A DNA stretch of 64,000 nt from Chitinophagaceae bacterium (GTDB taxonomy: Bacteria > Bacteroidota > Bacteroidia > Chitinophagales > Chitinophagaceae), in NCBI GenBank assembly GCA_016721385.1, contig JADKIE010000004.1, forward strand, positions 318,614 to 382,613. Direction: 5' to 3'. Position 1 is the stretch's first letter, and each line of letters begins with the position of its first letter. Below the pieces are notes generated by a model. The model searched no databases, was not told the DNA's origin, and saw only the letters and a program-made list of their open reading frames with translations. The translations under genes were made by a program, and so were the position numbers. This document shows, piece after piece, positions 1 to 9,301 of this stretch.

Positions 1-817
1 CGGAAAAAATTGAAGTTGAAAATAATTTACTTTTTGAACCCATACAATCGCCTTATGCAAAGCGAATTCATGGCGTACTAACCATGTACGAACGAATTAG
101 TAAAGCTGTTTGCGATTCTATAAAAGGGCATTTTTTTCCCGTTGTATTAAGTGGTGATCATAGCATGCCGGTGGTACTATTGCCGGAATAAAAATGGCTA
201 AACCAAAAAGCAAATTAGGTGTAATTTGGATAGATGCTCATGCCGATTTGCATACACCCTACACTACTCCATCGGGTAATTTACATGGTATGCCATTGGC
301 AGCTTCAATTGCCGAGGATAATAAAGAAAATGCAGTGCATGAGTTGGATGAAAAAACAATAAGACTTTGGGATCAATTAAAATCTATTGGAAAAATTAAC
401 CAAAAGGTTTTGCCGGAAGATGTAGTTTTTATATCGCTAAGAGATTTTGAAAAGGAAGAAAAATCTGTAATTGAAAAACATGGTATTAAAGTAATTTCAA
501 CTGCCGAAGTAAGGCGCAACGGCGCCGAGAATGTTTGCAGGAAAGTTTTACGCTATTTAAGTGATTGTACAGATATATATGTAAGTTTTGATGTAGATAG
601 TTTAGATTCATCCATTTCTAAAGGAACAGGAACACCCGTTAGTAATGGGTTAAGAGAAAGAGAAGTAGAAGATTTGATAAGCAAATTTATGCAAAACAGA
701 AAAGTATGTTGTTTTGAAATAACCGAAGTAAACCCTACGTTGGATAAAGAAAACCTGATGGCTGAAATTGCCTTTAATGTATTGCAACGTAGTGTAAATG
801 TTTTAATGATGAATTAG
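1..817 (+). CDS. rocF: Arginase (ureohydrolase), 5'-truncated by window edge and frameshifted
   Basis: Mn-dependent ureohydrolase, most likely arginase, hydrolysing L-arginine to ornithine and urea. The reading frame is already open at the window edge, so the N-terminus is missing. The metal-site motifs are visible in order: GDHS (about base 160), DAHAD (about 233), SGNLHGMP (about 270), SFDVDSLD (about 585) and ITEVNP (about 718). The SGNLHGMP block favours arginase over formimidoylglutamase or agmatinase. Just after GDHS the frame hits a stop at 189-191. One missing base near 165 restores GDHSxAGGTIAGIKMAKP, so I read one gene with a single-base indel. It ends 5 bp before the next gene and may be cotranscribed with it. 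Confidence 0.85.
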
Positions 818-822
818 CAGCT

Positions 823-1428
823 ATGTACAAATTTTTTAGTTCGGTAATTTTCGTTTTTTTAGTGCTATATAGTTTTGCACAAAAGCCACCCCAGGCATAT
901 ATTGATTCGTTAGTTGCGTATCAAAAAAAATACATTGCCACACATGAAGTTGTAAAGGGTAACGATAGAAAGTATTTTAAATTTTATAAGCCCAATGCTA
1001 CGTTTAGTACAGTTGCAATTTTTACAAAAATTAATGACACTGCTACTGTTGCCATAAAAACTACCGGAAAAAAAACGCCGGTAAAATATTTTAGGCGCTA
1101 TGGAAAAATAAGTTTTACAATCAATGGCATACGGCAAGTGTTAACCATTTTTCAATCGAAAGATTTAATGAGCGACTCTTTATACAAAGATTATTTATTT
1201 ATTCCATTTACAGATGCCACTACAGGTGTACAAACCTATGGCAGTGGCCGTTATATAGATTTAAGTATTAAAGAAATAAATGGAAGTTTTTTCTTTTTAG
1301 ATTTTAACAAAGCCTACAATCCTTACTGTGCTTACAGTACAGGATACAATTGCCCTGTACCACCAAAAGAAAACAGGTTAACTGTGGCAATTGAAGCAGG
1401 CGAAAAAACTTTTGAAAAACCACACTAA
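823..1428 (+). CDS. DUF1684 family secreted protein
   Basis: Intact 201-residue protein with an N-terminal signal peptide (MYKFFSSVIFVFLVLYSFAQ), so exported. The C-terminal half carries the DUF1684 signature: GRYIDLS, then FLDFNKAYNPYCAYS, then CPVPPKENRLTVAIEAGE, giving the conserved asparagine, tyrosine and two cysteines of that family. The biochemical role of DUF1684 is unknown. It starts 5 bp after the arginase stop with no clear Shine-Dalgarno, as is usual in Bacteroidota, and may form a two-gene transcript with it. Confidence 0.85.
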   Translation: MYKFFSSVIFVFLVLYSFAQKPPQAYIDSLVAYQKKYIATHEVVKGNDRKYFKFYKPNATFSTVAIFTKINDTATVAIKTTGKKTPVKYFRRYGKISFTINGIRQVLTIFQSKDLMSDSLYKDYLFIPFTDATTGVQTYGSGRYIDLSIKEINGSFFFLDFNKAYNPYCAYSTGYNCPVPPKENRLTVAIEAGEKTFEKPH

Positions 1429-1456
1429 TGGGTTAAGAAAAACAGAACTATAATTT

Positions 1457-2010
1457 TTACTGAATATCATAATCTTTAACTAAACCTCTATAAAAAGTAC
1501 TTAGCCGAAGGGTATCTCTTGTTCCCAAATTACGCATTTCATTTATAAGCTTTTGCTGAATTTCTACTAAGTATGGAGCATCTTCCGTAGCATCCGGATT
1601 TTTTTCAATGTATGCAATTCTATTATCAAAATAAGTATTGAAGATAGGTTTCATTTCTTTTATTTGCTCAATGGTAATATCAACCGTAGAAAAAACTCTT
1701 TGATCAGCATCAGATTCTTTCTTTATGTTTTCCAAATTATTAATAGCTATATCAATTTGATGATTCAATGTTTTTCTGCCGGCTTCCATATCCAATGCAG
1801 AATCTATTTGTTTCATTACAGTACTAAAAACCGTTTTATTTTCTTTAAAAGATGTCCAGGCTTTTTGAGTAGCATCTTTCTTCTTTGCAAATTCTGCTTT
1901 TTTAGGATTTCCAATTAAAAGTAAATTATAATGGCTCCTATTACTGTTGTAATAACACCAATAGTAGCATTTTTAATAGTATGTTTTGTTGATGATGTAC
2001 CGTCTGCCAT
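1457..2010 (-). CDS. Single-pass membrane protein of unknown function (frameshifted)
   Basis: The ATG at 2010 begins MADGTSSTKHTIKNATIGV and runs through one hydrophobic segment (about residues 14-32) into an apparent stop near 1918. One extra T in the T4 run there (1917-1920) restores the frame, giving IGNPKKAEFAKKKDATQKAW followed by a lysine- and glutamate-rich helical region to 1457. The complete protein is about 184 residues: a short cytoplasmic tail, one membrane helix, and a helical domain probably outside. I recognise no family. It converges on the DUF1684 gene, with only 28 bp between stops. Confidence 0.6.
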
Positions 2011-2120
2011 AGAAAAGTTTTTTGCTAAAATAAATAAAATATACTTGTAAATATAAGCTCCGAAATAATTTGTTTTTTCTTTTCCTAATTAAAACTTATA
2101 CAAAATAATTATCTTTAAAT

Positions 2121-2773
2121 ATGAAGTTATTAATTACCGGAGCTACCGGCATGGCAGGGTCAGAAGTTATTCGGCAGGCATTATTAGATGATTCTATTAC
2201 TCAAATTATAGCTTTGGCTAGAAAGCCATTAGAAATTTCTCATCCAAAAATTACAACGGTATTTCATACCAATTTTTTGAATTACGAAGGTTTAAGCAAC
2301 ATTTTTACAGAATGCGATGCATGTATTTGGTGCCTTGGCATATCTCAATTACAAGTTAGCCCTACGCAACTGGCGGTAATAACGTACGACTATGCCGTTG
2401 CAGCGGCAAAAGCAATGTTTGTTGCTAACCCAGCTATCCAATTTGTGTTTTTAAGTGGCAATGGTGCCGATAAAACCGAGAAAAGTAAAATACCCTTTGC
2501 ACGGCTAAAAGGCAAAACCGAAAATGCATTATTGCAAATTGGATTTAAACACCTTATGCTTGCAAGGCCTGATGCAATTTGGCCAAAACAAACATAAAAA
2601 TGCCCCTTTGCTTACAAGTTAGCATTTCCATTTTATCCGTTAATAGAAAAATTTGCTCCTTCAAAAATCATAAAATCAGATATTTTGGCAAAAATTTATT
2701 GCATTTGGCAAAAAAATTACACTACCAAAATACGTTTGAAAATATGGAGCCTTCGATTGCTTGGGCAAAATAG
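2121..2773 (+). CDS. NAD(P)H-binding / atypical SDR protein (disrupted)
   Basis: The N-terminus shows a Rossmann nucleotide-binding motif, LITGATGMAGSEV (residues 3-15), then VFLSGNGAD and LMLARPDAIWPK, as in NAD(P)H-binding epimerase-like proteins of the NmrA/HIM-type atypical SDR group. These act as oxidoreductases or redox-sensing regulators; the substrate is unknown here. A stop at 2595-2597 interrupts the frame, but the sequence beyond still reads as protein (HKNAP, then AYKLAFPFYPLIEKFAPSKI, then LLHLAKK) if two or three indels are corrected. The start is the ATG before KLLITG. The last readable frame ends at 2773, directly against the convergent radical SAM gene. Confidence 0.65.
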
Positions 2774-4972
2774 TTAAAGTTGCAATAATCCTGCTTTATA
2801 TAATGTATTTACAGGCTTGTTATCCCAAAATAATTCAAAATCTGTTAATCCTGCTTTTTCGTAATTTTCTTTTACTTCTTGCAACGTATAGGTTTTTGCA
2901 TTAGTAATATGCAAATCATTCAACATTGCACAAAACCAAAGCCCTTGCTCTTTATCTACTTTAATGTTTAGGGTTTCTTTTTTTGTTTCAAAAGTTATAG
3001 AGCATATCTCCCATTGATTACCTTTTTTTGCTTTTACACTTATTTCTATCGCAGGTTTAGTGCCAAGCCAAATAATTTTGGTATTAGGCTTGGCTTCTAT
3101 ATATTCTTCCTCATTTAAAATTTGAGAAATATAATTTGGTGCAATGGTTGTTTTAGGCACTTTAAAATCGAACCATTTATTTAGTGGCACATCAAAACAA
3201 GCACCATACATGTAATTAAGTAATGATTTTTTTAACCCAAACCCAAAACTCTCATGATTGGCTCCGGTAGGGTCAACATGAATAATATCATTGTTGGCAA
3301 AACTTCCCATTTCATTATTTAGTTTTTGTACTCCATATTTTTCCGGATTCAATCCTATTGGGCTATGAGCTGTCATGGTAAACAAATGCCAAAAGCCCGA
3401 TTGTAAAATTCCGGTTTCAAACATTTGCCTTACCATCTCCAGCGAATCAATGGTTTCCTGCGTTGTTTGTGTAGGAAAACCATACATTAAATAAGCATGC
3501 ACCATTATGCCTGCCTCGGTAAAATGCTTGTTAACTTTTGCTACCTGTGCTACCGAAATTCCTTTATCAATTAATGTTAACAATCTGTCACTTGCAACCT
3601 CTAATCCACCCGACACAGCTATACATCCTGCTTCTTTCAACAATAAACATAAATCTCTGGTAAAACTTTTTTCGAAACCGAATGTTTGCCCACCAGCTTA
3701 CAACCAATTTACGCTTAATAATTTCTAAAGATAAAGCCCTCATTATAGAAGGCGGTGCAGCCTCGTCTACAAAGTGAAAACCGGTTTGCCCTGTTTGTGC
3801 AATCATTTCTTCCATTCTATTGCACAATAGCTCTGCTGCAATAGGTTCGTAGTTTTTTATGTAATCTAAACTGATATCACAAAAGGTGCATTTTGCCCAA
3901 TAACAACCATGCGCCATCGTTAGTTTGTTCCAGCGGCCATTGCTCCATAAACTATGCATTGGGTTGGCAACTTCAATTGCCGAAATATATTTATCCAGCA
4001 ACAAATCGCTATAATCGGGTGTACCAATTTGTCCTTGTTTATAATCTGTGCAACTGGTATTATTTATATATTGTACTGCGCCATCAATTAAAGTAAATGT
4101 CCTTTTAATTCAGTTATTGCTTTATTGCCTTCAATAAAAGCAACAAGGTTTTCTAAAGGGGCTTCACCATCATCTAAGGTTATAAAATCGTAAAACTCAA
4201 AAACTCTTTTATCGGTTAGCGAACGAAGTTCTGTATTGGCAAAACCGCCGCCCATACACACTTTTATAGATGGATATTGTTTTTTAATCCATTGCCCACA
4301 GCGCAAGGAGCTGTATAAATTGCCTGGGAAAGGTACAGACAGGCAAACCATTTTGGGTTGCACTGTTTCAACTTTCTCTTTTAAAATATTTAGTAATATG
4401 TTATCAATGTACGTATGCTCCTTTTGCAATTCATTATATAATTCATCAAAGCTATTGGCGCTTCTTGCCAGTTTCTCCGCATAACGACTAAATCCAAAAT
4501 GCTCATCCGCACATTCTTTAATTAAATCAGATAAATCTTCCAGATACAACGTTGCAAGATGCTTAGCCTTATCTTGATTACCCATTGTTCCAAAAGCCCA
4601 CGTCAAATCATCTGTTTGCAAAAAACGGCTAGCCTCAGGCAAAAAATTACGTTTACAAATTAAAGGTGCAAATTCCGGATTATTCCCCTGCAAAAAATGT
4701 ATTACAGTATCAATTGTATGTATATATTCTTCTTGCAAAGCAATAATACGTTTTGCGTTTTGGGATATTTCGTTCTTAGTATGTATAGATGAAAATAAAT
4801 TTTGCAGCCCTTTTTTACTAAAGAGTTTAATTATTACTTCAATTCCAAAATCTGCCTGAAAGGCGTTGATGTTTTTTGTATTTAAGAAACCTTTTAAATA
4901 TGCCGTTGCCGGATACGGTGTATTTAGCTGCGTAAATGGCGGAGTAATTAATAAAACGGTTGTGTTCAACAA
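2774..4972 (-). CDS. B12-binding-type radical SAM protein (two or more frameshifts)
   Basis: A single gene of about 730 codons read in three successive frames. The N-terminal part (4972 to about 4105) has the layout of B12-binding radical SAM enzymes, starting TTVLLITPPFTQLNTPYPA and including CLSVPFPG and VCMGGGFAN. The central part (about 4105-3690) holds the cluster-binding region HGCYWAKCTFCD near 3890. The C-terminal part continues with SGGLEVASDR, AYLMYGFPTQT and a domain ending NTLYKAGLLQL. One missing base near 4106 joins parts one and two; another indel near 3640-3690 joins two and three. The substrate is unknown. The cysteine spacing is CX4CX2C rather than the classical CX3CX2C. Confidence 0.8.
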
Positions 4973-5005
4973 TAAAAATTTAAAAGCAAATTTAAGTGAA
5001 TTAAG

Positions 5006-5554
5006 TTATTGGTTTTTGCAAGAATCTCTTAGCATTTGCATATAAACCAATCCTTTTTGTTGAGCAAAATTTATATTGTTTTGCGGTATCGCATCAGGAT
5101 TTTTAAAGGCCACTAAAGCCTCGTCTATACTTGTTTCCCGTATTAAATGCAGCATTGGGTATATAGATCGGTTAGTATAATTGGCAGCATCATTTTCCTT
5201 TGCCCCTGCAAATAAATAATTGGGATGAAAGCTTGCAACCTGATAAATTCCTTCGTATCCGCTTTCTTGCAACAGCATTTCGGCGTCATCCACTAAATGT
5301 AAATAATCGGCAAAGTGGCTGAACGCATGTGAAAATATTAAAAAACTTGTTTCAATGTTTTCGTTATCATCTAAATAAACAAGTGCTTTTAAAAATACTT
5401 CCAAACATACTTGTTCCTTCAAGCTTTTTTCTACCTGATAATGTACTTTTTGCTGCTTAACTACTTTAGCAGCAAAAGGGCAAAAATTGCAACCAATAAC
5501 AACTTCATTTATCCATTTTTTTGTTTCATCAATTACTTGTTGGCTTTGCTGCAT
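5006..5554 (-). CDS. DUF1415 family protein
   Basis: Intact 182-residue soluble protein. The features typical of DUF1415 are present: TKKWINEVVIGCNFCPFA near the N-terminus with the NFCPFA cysteine motif, ETSFLIFSH in the middle, and YQVASFHPNYLFAG with the conserved FHP, followed by NRSIYPMLHLIRE. The function of the family is not established; the conserved Cys and His suggest a metal or redox role, but that is inference. It lies 34 bp upstream of the radical SAM gene in the same direction and may share its transcript. Confidence 0.88.
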   Translation of the reverse strand: MQQSQQVIDETKKWINEVVIGCNFCPFAAKVVKQQKVHYQVEKSLKEQVCLEVFLKALVYLDDNENIETSFLIFSHAFSHFADYLHLVDDAEMLLQESGYEGIYQVASFHPNYLFAGAKENDAANYTNRSIYPMLHLIRETSIDEALVAFKNPDAIPQNNINFAQQKGLVYMQMLRDSCKNQ

Positions 5555-5625
5555 TTAATTATTTTAAAACATAAATCTAACTGTAAATAATTTTACCGGT
5601 TAAATTAGTTTTCTTTGCAGCAATT

Positions 5626-6448
5626 ATGGCTTTATTTATTTCTTCGTTAAACTCGGGTAGCAATGGCAATTGCTATTATGTAGGAAGCAGTACAGATGCT
5701 GTGTTGGTAGATGTTGGCCTTAGTTGCAGGGAGACCGAAAAGCGTATGAAACAGGTGGGCCTCGCTATGCAAACTGTAAAAGCCATTTTTGTATCGCATG
5801 AACATGGCGATCATATTAAAGAGTATCTGTATTAGCAAATAAATACAACTTACCTGTTTACATTACTAAGAAAACAGCAAGTAATGGCCCAAGATTAATA
5901 GGGCATTTGGCAAAATACTTTACTTCAAATCAATCTATTGTTATTGGAAACATAACAATAACGGCATTTGAAAAACAGCATGATGCCATAGACCCACATA
6001 GTTTTATTATAAGCCATAATGAAACAACTGTAGGTGTATTTACTGATATTGGCGTGGCATGCAACAACCTTAAAACACATTTTGCCAAATGCCATGCAGC
6101 ATTTTTAGAGGCCAATTATGATGATGAAATGCTTGAAACAGGAAAATACCCATTGCATTTAAAAAACAGGATACGTGGAGATCAGGGGCATTATCTAACA
6201 AACAAGCATTGGAATTGTTTACAACGCAAAAAAGCTCCGGCTTATCACATTTAATACTATCACACTTATCAAAAGAAAATAATAAAATAGAGTTAGTTCA
6301 GGAGTTGTTTAATAAACATGCAAATGGCACATCTGTAATTATTGCATCTCGTTATCAACCAACGGAGGTTTATAAAATTTGTTTGGGAAATGATGACACT
6401 AATAAAAATAAGGTATTAGCAAAACCTGTACAGTTAGATTTATTTTAA
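5626..6448 (+). CDS. MBL-fold metallo-hydrolase, WalJ/YycJ-like (two frameshifts)
   Basis: Metallo-beta-lactamase-fold hydrolase of the WalJ/YycJ type, a family thought to process single-stranded DNA or RNA 5' ends. The N-terminus reads SSLNSGSNGNCYYVG, a family hallmark, then DVGLSCRE and the metal motif SHEHGDHIKG (about residues 55-64). A missing G near 5821 (GG read as G) breaks the frame after HGDHIK; correcting it gives VSVLANKYNLPVYIT and LIGHLAKYF. A second missing G in a G run near 6186 separates NRIRGDQG from ALSNKQALELF. The gene ends LAKPVQLDLF. Total about 274 residues, as expected. Confidence 0.85.
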
Positions 6449-6460
6449 TTTTTGTCGTAT

Positions 6461-6500
6461 TAAAAAATCGATGACTTCTTATTTAAAGAAGTCATCGATT
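6461..6500 (-). terminator. Intrinsic terminator of the DinB gene
   Basis: Perfect 15-bp stem (6466-6480 with 6486-6500) around a 5-nt loop. On the minus strand it is followed by a run of Ts (6465-6462). It sits 20 bp downstream of the minus-strand DinB stop. The plus-strand MBL gene also runs into it, but without a U-tract. Confidence 0.8.
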
Positions 6501-6519
6501 AAAAGGTATAATGCTATTT

Positions 6520-7026
6520 TTATCCCATATTTACATCATCGGCAGTTGGGCCATACAAACCTGGTACTTTATTGCCTGTTGCTCTTAAATAAACTACTAA
6601 TTCGCCTCTGTGATGGTACAAATGATTAAATAAAAAGCCTCTAACAACAGTTATACGTGGCATTGGAGGAAAACCACCAATCTGTCCGTTAAAGTGCATT
6701 GCCCACATATTCATCATAGTATCGTCTTTTGCATTTTCTAAAACGGCTTGTGCTTTTTTTACATTTTCTTCAAATTTGGCAACAATGTTTGCAGCTTTTG
6801 TAATATCTCCTTTATCATACTTGTACTCCGTCATTTCCATCACATCTTGGTTAAATGTTGGGTCAAACCAATTGTAAACTTCTGCAATGTGCGATGCTAA
6901 TTGGCCGGTTGTCCAGTTTTTTTCACTTGGTTTATAATCCAAAGCACTATCCGGTATTGCGTTTAATAATTTACGGGTATTTTCTGCTTCATGCAAAAAT
7001 TCGCCCAACAATGCTTGTACAATCAT
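6520..7026 (-). CDS. DinB family protein
   Basis: Intact 168-residue four-helix DinB-like protein. The family's three metal-binding histidines fit the H in QLASHIAEVYNW (about residue 46), and the histidines in FLFNHLYHHRGELVVYLR (about residues 133-138). DinB/YfiT-type proteins are metal-dependent enzymes, often thiol transferases, but the substrate here is unknown. It is followed by its own terminator and preceded by 560 bp without an intact gene. A second, unrelated-looking DinB paralogue lies at 54406-54936. Confidence 0.85.
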   Translation of the reverse strand: MIVQALLGEFLHEAENTRKLLNAIPDSALDYKPSEKNWTTGQLASHIAEVYNWFDPTFNQDVMEMTEYKYDKGDITKAANIVAKFEENVKKAQAVLENAKDDTMMNMWAMHFNGQIGGFPPMPRITVVRGFLFNHLYHHRGELVVYLRATGNKVPGLYGPTADDVNMG

Positions 7027-7138
7027 AATTAATAATTTTAGATACTAAAATAGAAAAATGAATTTTAAAAAGCTAATTATAAATTACCGCTTATATAATA
7101 TTTACAATTTAATAACCTACTTAAATCTCTACCTATAT

Positions 7139-7330
7139 TTATTTAAAAAACCGATATGTCCATTTTACTAAAAATATATTTCCGGCTTGCTCTGCAAATG
7201 CGTTATCTACAAGCTTTTAGATAAATCGTCGAAAGCATTTTGTATATTTCCCTGACCCATAACAAAAATAATTCGGTTCCCGGCCTATACTCCCATCGGT
7301 CTACTAAATTATTTCTTAATTGTATATGGC
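7139..7330 (-). pseudogene. Orphan C-terminal remnant of a DUF5916 protein
   Basis: The stretch 7027-7590 has no intact gene, but its minus strand still reads as the extreme C-terminus of a DUF5916 carbohydrate-binding outer-membrane protein: RNNLVDRWEYRPGTELFLLW (7314-7255), then QNAFDDLSKSL, then DNAFAEQAGNIFLVKWTYRF ending at a stop at 7139. Two frame changes are needed, near 7253 and 7203. Nothing recognisable lies upstream of RNNLVD, so roughly 700 residues of a normal DUF5916 protein are missing. That makes it a real deletion remnant rather than only a read error. The rest of this gap (7340-7590) shows only AT-rich DNA. Confidence 0.6.
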
Positions 7331-7590
7331 ATAGGATGCAATCACTTCAAATTTTTATTCCTGTTTTTCTTCACTAACTATTTTTATAATAACCATATTA
7401 CTTAGTAAATGAATTATACAATTAAAACTGGTTATTGTGTAATACTAAACGTTTGATAATGCTTGACCTTTACCTTGTTGAGTTTAACTATCAGTTTAAA
7501 ACTAAGTATTTAAAATGTAATAAAGAGTTTAACACCTAGTATAAAATTTTGGTAAAACTATAATTTATTTAAAGTAAAATATTAAAAATC

Positions 7591-7911
7591 ATGAAAAAAA
7601 AATTGATTCCAATGGTATTATTATTCGCCATTTTTTTTACAGTATCGTTTTCTGCTACAGCACAGATATATGTAAAAATTCGCCCAACCATTCAAATTAC
7701 ACCCAGACCTGCACAACCTAGTCCTTCGCATGTATGGATTGATGAAGATTGGGAGCAAAATGATGGAACTTATAGGTATTCCGGCGGACGTTGCGTAGTT
7801 CCACCACGTTCAGGATATTATAGAAAACCCGGGCATTGGCAAAAAACTCGACGTGGCAACAGATGGATACAAGGAAGGTGGTCAAAGCCTGCCAGGCATC
7901 ACAGATATTAA
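7591..7911 (+). CDS. Small secreted basic protein, YXWGXW-like
   Basis: 106 residues with a clear signal peptide (MKKKLIPMVLLFAIFFTVSFSATAQ). The mature part is rich in Pro, Arg, Tyr and Trp, with GYYRKPGHWQKTRRGNRWI then QGRWSK, resembling the tandem Y/W-G-x-W pattern of YXWGXW-repeat periplasmic proteins. The tail HHRY could bind metal, but this is a guess. It is monocistronic: over 550 bp of non-genic DNA upstream and a strong terminator downstream. The biochemical function is unknown. Confidence 0.7.
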   Translation: MKKKLIPMVLLFAIFFTVSFSATAQIYVKIRPTIQITPRPAQPSPSHVWIDEDWEQNDGTYRYSGGRCVVPPRSGYYRKPGHWQKTRRGNRWIQGRWSKPARHHRY

Positions 7912-7949
7912 TTGAGGGCGCTTATAAATTGAGCAAAAAGTATAGGCCC

Positions 7950-7983
7950 AAAGTGTTTCACCAAAAGTGGAACACTTTTTTTA
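7950..7983 (+). terminator. Intrinsic terminator
   Basis: Twelve-base-pair stem with one G-U pair (AAAGTGTTTCAC with GTGGAACACTTT) and loop CAAAA, followed directly by a T7 run. It lies 38 bp after the stop of the small secreted protein. The remaining bases to 8186 are AT-rich and show no gene. Confidence 0.85.
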
Positions 7984-8186
7984 TGTAATTACAACACCGT
8001 TTCCGCTTCATAAGTAATTTGTATTTTTAGTTCCTATATTTACAAAGCATGTTAGTATAAAAAAGAAATAGTATTATCGTTTTTTTTAACCGGCAAATTA
8101 TATGCTGGCTAATGTGATTGCATAGATGTTAAAAATTTTAATTTCAACGATATAAAATTTATTTTGAGTAATACTTATACCGAGTT

Positions 8187-8611
8187 ATGATTATAAAGAT
8201 AATTACAGTAATTGCAATGGCTACTTTTGAAATTTATGCTGCATTAGGCACGGCTCATGCTTTTGGAATGGATACATGGGTTATTTTATTTTGCCTGTTA
8301 ACAGGTGGTATAGCCGGTGTTTTTATTGCTGCTTTTTTAGGCAAAAAAATTGAAGATTTTATTAATAAAAAATTCAGAAAAAGCACAACTGTAAAGCCTA
8401 AAACCGGGCTTATTCATAAAATATGGACTAAATATGGATTAATAGGTTTGGGTACAATTGGTACATTCTTTTTGGGGGCACCGGCTGCAATAGGTGTTGG
8501 TGTTGATTTAATGCCGATATGAAAAAACTTGTACCTCTTTGTGTAATAACTGTTATTGCCCGCTGTTTTGCATTTACATTTTTAGGCGATTTTGTTAAGG
8601 GGTTGTTTTAA
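8187..8611 (+). CDS. Small polytopic membrane protein (frameshift near C-terminus)
   Basis: The ATG at 8187 opens a protein with hydrophobic segments at about residues 3-22 and 31-53, a basic loop KKFRKSTTVKPKTG, and a glycine-rich third segment YGLIGLGTIGTFFLGAPAA. The frame stops at 8520-8522, but a one-base shift near 8505 continues into KKLVPLCVITVIARCFAF and FLGDFVKGLF to 8611, another hydrophobic segment. The corrected protein of about 141 residues would have four membrane helices. The layout recalls small multidrug-export-like (PF06695) proteins, but I cannot confirm that family. Function unknown. Confidence 0.6.
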
Positions 8612-8709
8612 CGAAATTTTCCCTCGCTACTTTAAATTTAAAAATGTCTATTTTTTACCACTTAACAACCTCATAATAATTTCATCTTTACTGCATAAAA
8701 TTAAAAATT

Positions 8710-9267
8710 ATGCAACGTAAAAAATTCATTACTGCTACGCTTCTAGCTATGCCAACATTACTTTGGGCAAAAAATGCATTAGCGAAAACAAAACTTGCCA
8801 CTGATACAGAACCTTTTATTGTCGACGCAGGCAAATCACGTTTTGGGGAAGTGGTTAAATTTTTAGGTGTTCACCCCAATGATTTAAAAATTTCATCTAA
8901 AGACACTAATGGACAACTATCGGTTTTTGAATATACAGGACTAGGGAAAGTAGGTCCAATGTTACATATTCATTTTGATCAAGATGAGATATTTACTGTA
9001 ATTGAAGGTCAGTATCGATTTGTAGTAGGCAATGAAATGCATGTTTTAACAAAGGGGCAGACAATATTTTTACCACGAAATGTAGCACATACTTGGATTC
9101 AACTTACGGATAGAGGTAAGTTAATTTACTTTTTGCAGCCTGCAGGGAAAATGGAAGAGTTTTTTTCGTATATGAATAATTTAAAAGCGAAACCATCCCA
9201 AGAGCAAATGGATCAAATTCATGCAGAACATGGAATGAAAGTTGTAGGTCCACCCTTAACTCTATAA
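8710..9267 (+). CDS. Secreted cupin-domain protein
   Basis: 185 residues. The N-terminus MQRKKFITATLLAMPTLLWA looks like an export signal, without a twin arginine. The cupin barrel shows motif 1 as GPMLHIHFDQDEIFTVIEGQ (about residues 79-98; metal ligands H, H, E) and motif 2 as GQTIFLPRNVAHTWIQ (about 117-132). Single-domain cupins of this kind are often metal-dependent dioxygenases or sugar-binding proteins; the substrate is unknown. It is followed within 35-130 bp by an AraC regulator read in the same direction, suggesting a regulated pair. Confidence 0.8.
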   Translation: MQRKKFITATLLAMPTLLWAKNALAKTKLATDTEPFIVDAGKSRFGEVVKFLGVHPNDLKISSKDTNGQLSVFEYTGLGKVGPMLHIHFDQDEIFTVIEGQYRFVVGNEMHVLTKGQTIFLPRNVAHTWIQLTDRGKLIYFLQPAGKMEEFFSYMNNLKAKPSQEQMDQIHAEHGMKVVGPPLTL

Positions 9268-9301
9268 ATTTTTTGTACCTTACTATTTAAAAAAAATACT
9301 A

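Noticed and set aside
1..817. Reading the arginase as a short 207-residue gene starting at 194
   Set aside because: The metal-binding GDHS and preceding conserved region lie upstream in the other frame, so the ATG at 194 is internal to a frameshifted gene.
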